NCBI GenBank assembly: GCA_017935675.1
Contig: JAGBHE010000080.1
Span: 1-64,000, forward strand
Length of the DNA: 64,000 nucleotides
Origin: Clostridia bacterium
GTDB lineage: Bacteria > Bacillota > Clostridia > UBA1381
Direction: 5' to 3'
Part shown: one piece after another, positions 61,737-64,000 of the stretch
How the letters are laid out: each line of letters opens with the position of its first letter
Position numbering within the stretch: the first letter of the stretch is position 1
The notes under the pieces: model-generated
What the model saw: only the letters and a program-made list of their open reading frames with translations
Told to the model about the DNA's origin: nothing
Database searches by the model: none
Position numbers and translations under genes: made by a program

Positions 61737-64000
61737 ATGAATTTTGCAAATAAAAGAATAATATCATTTATATTATCATTATCTTTGACTTTGTCATTAA
61801 GCGCTGTTTCATTTGCAGATGAAACGGACATCACAGAAGGGGCAGAAACAGCTGCTGCGGAAGAAAACATTGAAGCCTCGGAATCGGATACAGCTGAAGA
61901 AAGCACGCAGGAAGGTGATGCTGAAATTGAAGAGATTGTTATTCCGACTGTCGAAAAAAAATATCAGGATGCGGCAAACGTTCTTGCTGAGCTTGGTATT
62001 TTACAGGGTGATATATCAGGTCAGTTTCTTCTTGAAAATCAGATTACAAGGGCAGAATTCTCAGTATTGCTTACAAAAATAATGGGACTGAGCGCAATAG
62101 CCTCGGATATGGCCAGAGTTGATTTTGACGATGTTGACGATACGCATTGGGCGTACGTTGATATAGGTGTGCTCGGCGCTTTGAAAATTGTAAACGGATT
62201 TTCTGACGGAACGTTTCAACCTGATGAAAATGTGACGGCTGAACAGGCAATTAAGCTTTTGGTATGCGCTGTCGGCTATGACGGCGTGGCAAAATTAAAA
62301 GGCGGCTATCCTCACGGTTATCTTGCTGCAGCGGCTGAATGCGGAATTACCAGAAATGTTGATTTTTCGGATCAGGAATACTTAAGCCGTGCAAAGGCTG
62401 CCCTTCTTGTGTATAATGCTTTGTTCACGGAATTTATGAGCACAGACAACAGCACAGATAAATTCTCTGTTTCTTCAGGTAAAACCCTTCTTTATAATAT
62501 GCTTGGGTTAATTAAAGACACAGGTGTTGTGACAGGTACGGACGTAACAAGAATTTCATCTTCAAATGCCGTCGGAGAGGATTCTGTTGAAATCAACGGA
62601 GAAGTTTTTGACATCGGCGCATCGGATGTTAAAAAATACCTTGGTCATAATATTGAATTTTTCTATCGTGATGACGATTACAGAACGATTGTTTATGTGA
62701 GAGATAAGAATACAAGGATTGTGAAAATTAAATCCGATGATGTGGTTGATGTTGAAAACAGACATATATCGTATTATGACGGCAGCAAGAGAAAAAGCGT
62801 AAATATATCCGATATGGCTGATTATATATTTAACGGCAGAGCCGATCTCGGCTTTGATCCCGCATCGCCTGAGGCATTGCATTATGACTATGAGCTTGTT
62901 GACAACAATAATGACTCTGAGTATGATGTTGTTTTTGTATATGACTATGTTGATTATCTTGTAGGACGTGTTGACAGCAAGGAAAACAAGATATACGATA
63001 AAAACGATGTTACGAGACAGGTGGATCTTGATCCCGATAAAACAACATTTGATATATATTTTGACGGCTCAAAAATTGATCTTAAGGAAATAAGGCAAAG
63101 CGATGCCTTGTCTGTTGCTTTCAGCAAGGATAGAAAATACGCATGCATTGAAGTGTCAAGATCCAGAGTTGCCGGAGTTGTAAGTGCTTTCAGCGAGGGT
63201 AAAGTTGTTGTTGACGGACAGGAATATGAGTTTTCAAAATATTATCCGCAGGATGACAAACTGGAGTTGGGGAATACAGGTACTTTGTTTCTTAATATTG
63301 ACGGGAAGGTTATTGCATCGGATATAAAGTCAACACGGAATGAAAGCGTTTACGGTTATCTTATTTATTACGGCGGATCAGGTGAAATATCCGAGTATTC
63401 ATTCAAAATCTTCACCGTAAAGGGGAAAATCGCTGTATTTAATGCAGTTGATGATTTGCGCATAAACGGATCAAAGGTAGTTGATATAGATACTGATTTG
63501 TTAAGACGCGATAAAGACGGGGATATAGAATATGACGGAGATAAGCCGAGGCGTGACCAGCTTATTAAATATAAGACAAATCAGGAGGGAAAAATCACAG
63601 AAATAACTACACCTAAATACGGTTTTCATGATGATGAATTTTCCCTGACTGGAACTTCAAGAGTTTCTGAATACAAGCCTAATGTCGGAAGAATAGGCGG
63701 ATATGGCTATGATGATAAAACCTTGTTTATGAGAGTGCCTTCCCTTGACAAGGAGGAAAACTTTGCAATGATTAATCAGGCGGATATTCAGCAGGGCTCA
63801 AGCTTCATTATAGAAGCATTTGATTGTAATGAAGTAAATTTTGCAAAAATGGTTGTTGTTAAAACCGACTCGGCAAGCAGCGGTGAGGATATAGATCACC
63901 TTGAACCTGTTTCGATTGTAAAATCTATCGGTCAGGCATATGTTGATGATGAGATTGTGTATGTTCTTCACGCTTTGCAAAGCGGTAAGGAGGTTACTTT
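61737..64000 (+). CDS. Large SLH-domain surface protein (second of SLH pair 2, C-terminus outside window)
   Basis: At least 754 residues; the frame is open to the window edge. Signal peptide (1-28), an acidic low-complexity stretch (about 29-66, rich in Glu and Ala), then SLH motifs (about 75-235: NQITRAEFSVLLTKIMGL; INGFSDG-like VNGFSDGTFQPDENVT; LKGGYPHGYLAAAAECGI), then beta-rich sequence similar in order to the gene at 10630. The acidic loop ELVDNNNDSEYDVVFVYDY near residue 385 corresponds to the loop at residue 345 of that paralogue. AAGGAGGAAG precedes the ATG. Function unknown; probably the partner of the preceding SLH protein in a wall-bound assembly. Confidence 0.82.
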   Translation, partial: MNFANKRIISFILSLSLTLSLSAVSFADETDITEGAETAAAEENIEASESDTAEESTQEGDAEIEEIVIPTVEKKYQDAANVLAELGILQGDISGQFLLENQITRAEFSVLLTKIMGLSAIASDMARVDFDDVDDTHWAYVDIGVLGALKIVNGFSDGTFQPDENVTAEQAIKLLVCAVGYDGVAKLKGGYPHGYLAAAAECGITRNVDFSDQEYLSRAKAALLVYNALFTEFMSTDNSTDKFSVSSGKTLLYNMLGLIKDTGVVTGTDVTRISSSNAVGEDSVEINGEVFDIGASDVKKYLGHNIEFFYRDDDYRTIVYVRDKNTRIVKIKSDDVVDVENRHISYYDGSKRKSVNISDMADYIFNGRADLGFDPASPEALHYDYELVDNNNDSEYDVVFVYDYVDYLVGRVDSKENKIYDKNDVTRQVDLDPDKTTFDIYFDGSKIDLKEIRQSDALSVAFSKDRKYACIEVSRSRVAGVVSAFSEGKVVVDGQEYEFSKYYPQDDKLELGNTGTLFLNIDGKVIASDIKSTRNESVYGYLIYYGGSGEISEYSFKIFTVKGKIAVFNAVDDLRINGSKVVDIDTDLLRRDKDGDIEYDGDKPRRDQLIKYKTNQEGKITEITTPKYGFHDDEFSLTGTSRVSEYKPNVGRIGGYGYDDKTLFMRVPSLDKEENFAMINQADIQQGSSFIIEAFDCNEVNFAKMVVVKTDSASSGEDIDHLEPVSIVKSIGQAYVDDEIVYVLHALQSGKEVT

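Overview
The window looks like chromosome of a Gram-positive, spore-forming member of the Clostridia (Oscillospirales or a related gut lineage). The signs are S-layer-homology (SLH) anchors, LplB/LplC-type sugar permeases with lipoprotein binding proteins, a YesM/YesN-type two-component system, a cotJC spore-coat remnant, AT-rich intergenic DNA and strong Shine-Dalgarno sites. The suite recalls pectin-degrading gut Clostridia such as Monoglobus, but I could not test this. I saw no rRNA, tRNA or CRISPR array.

Left edge (1-2793). A maintenance module of an integrative element or plasmid lies on the minus strand: a RepA_N-type initiator whose own gene carries five phased 23-bp iterons, a small protein, and ParA (cut by the window edge). 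Next to it is debris: a 5'-truncated cotJC, a strong terminator and a decayed IS3-type orfA.

Glycan locus 1 (2794-20681). A membrane-anchored AraC-type regulator diverges from an operon of two permeases, a solute-binding lipoprotein, two SLH proteins, a large secreted heparinase-II/III-like protein and two LamG-like secreted proteins. A DUF6273-like gene fragment sits between the last two.

Spacer (20682-24653). A nitroreductase operon and a MATE/metallo-hydrolase operon diverge from back-to-back consensus promoters. The MATE operon has a long structured leader and lies between 29-bp perfect inverted repeats.

Glycan locus 2 (24654-64000). A secreted GH26-like enzyme is on the minus strand. 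Diverging from it is a run of about 21 kb: GH88, GH130, rhamnose mutarotase, two paralogous giant lyase-like proteins, a solute-binding lipoprotein, and two mosaic LamG/helical-repeat proteins, one carrying a sialate-O-acetylesterase-like domain. A second transcription unit has an esterase and a YesN/YesM pair. A third has two permeases, a 12-repeat mosaic protein and a second SLH pair, the last gene running off the window.

Inferred working model: secreted lyases, the GH26-like enzyme and deacetylases open an acidic, acetylated, rhamnose- and/or mannose-containing glycan. SLH pairs and LamG mosaics hold glycan and enzymes at the wall. Two ABC importers, both lacking a local ATPase, bring fragments in. 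GH88, GH130 and RhaM finish them in the cytoplasm. The most unusual feature is the repeated association of permease pair, mosaic or enzyme genes and an SLH-protein pair, which may be a Gram-positive counterpart of Bacteroidetes SusC/D loci.
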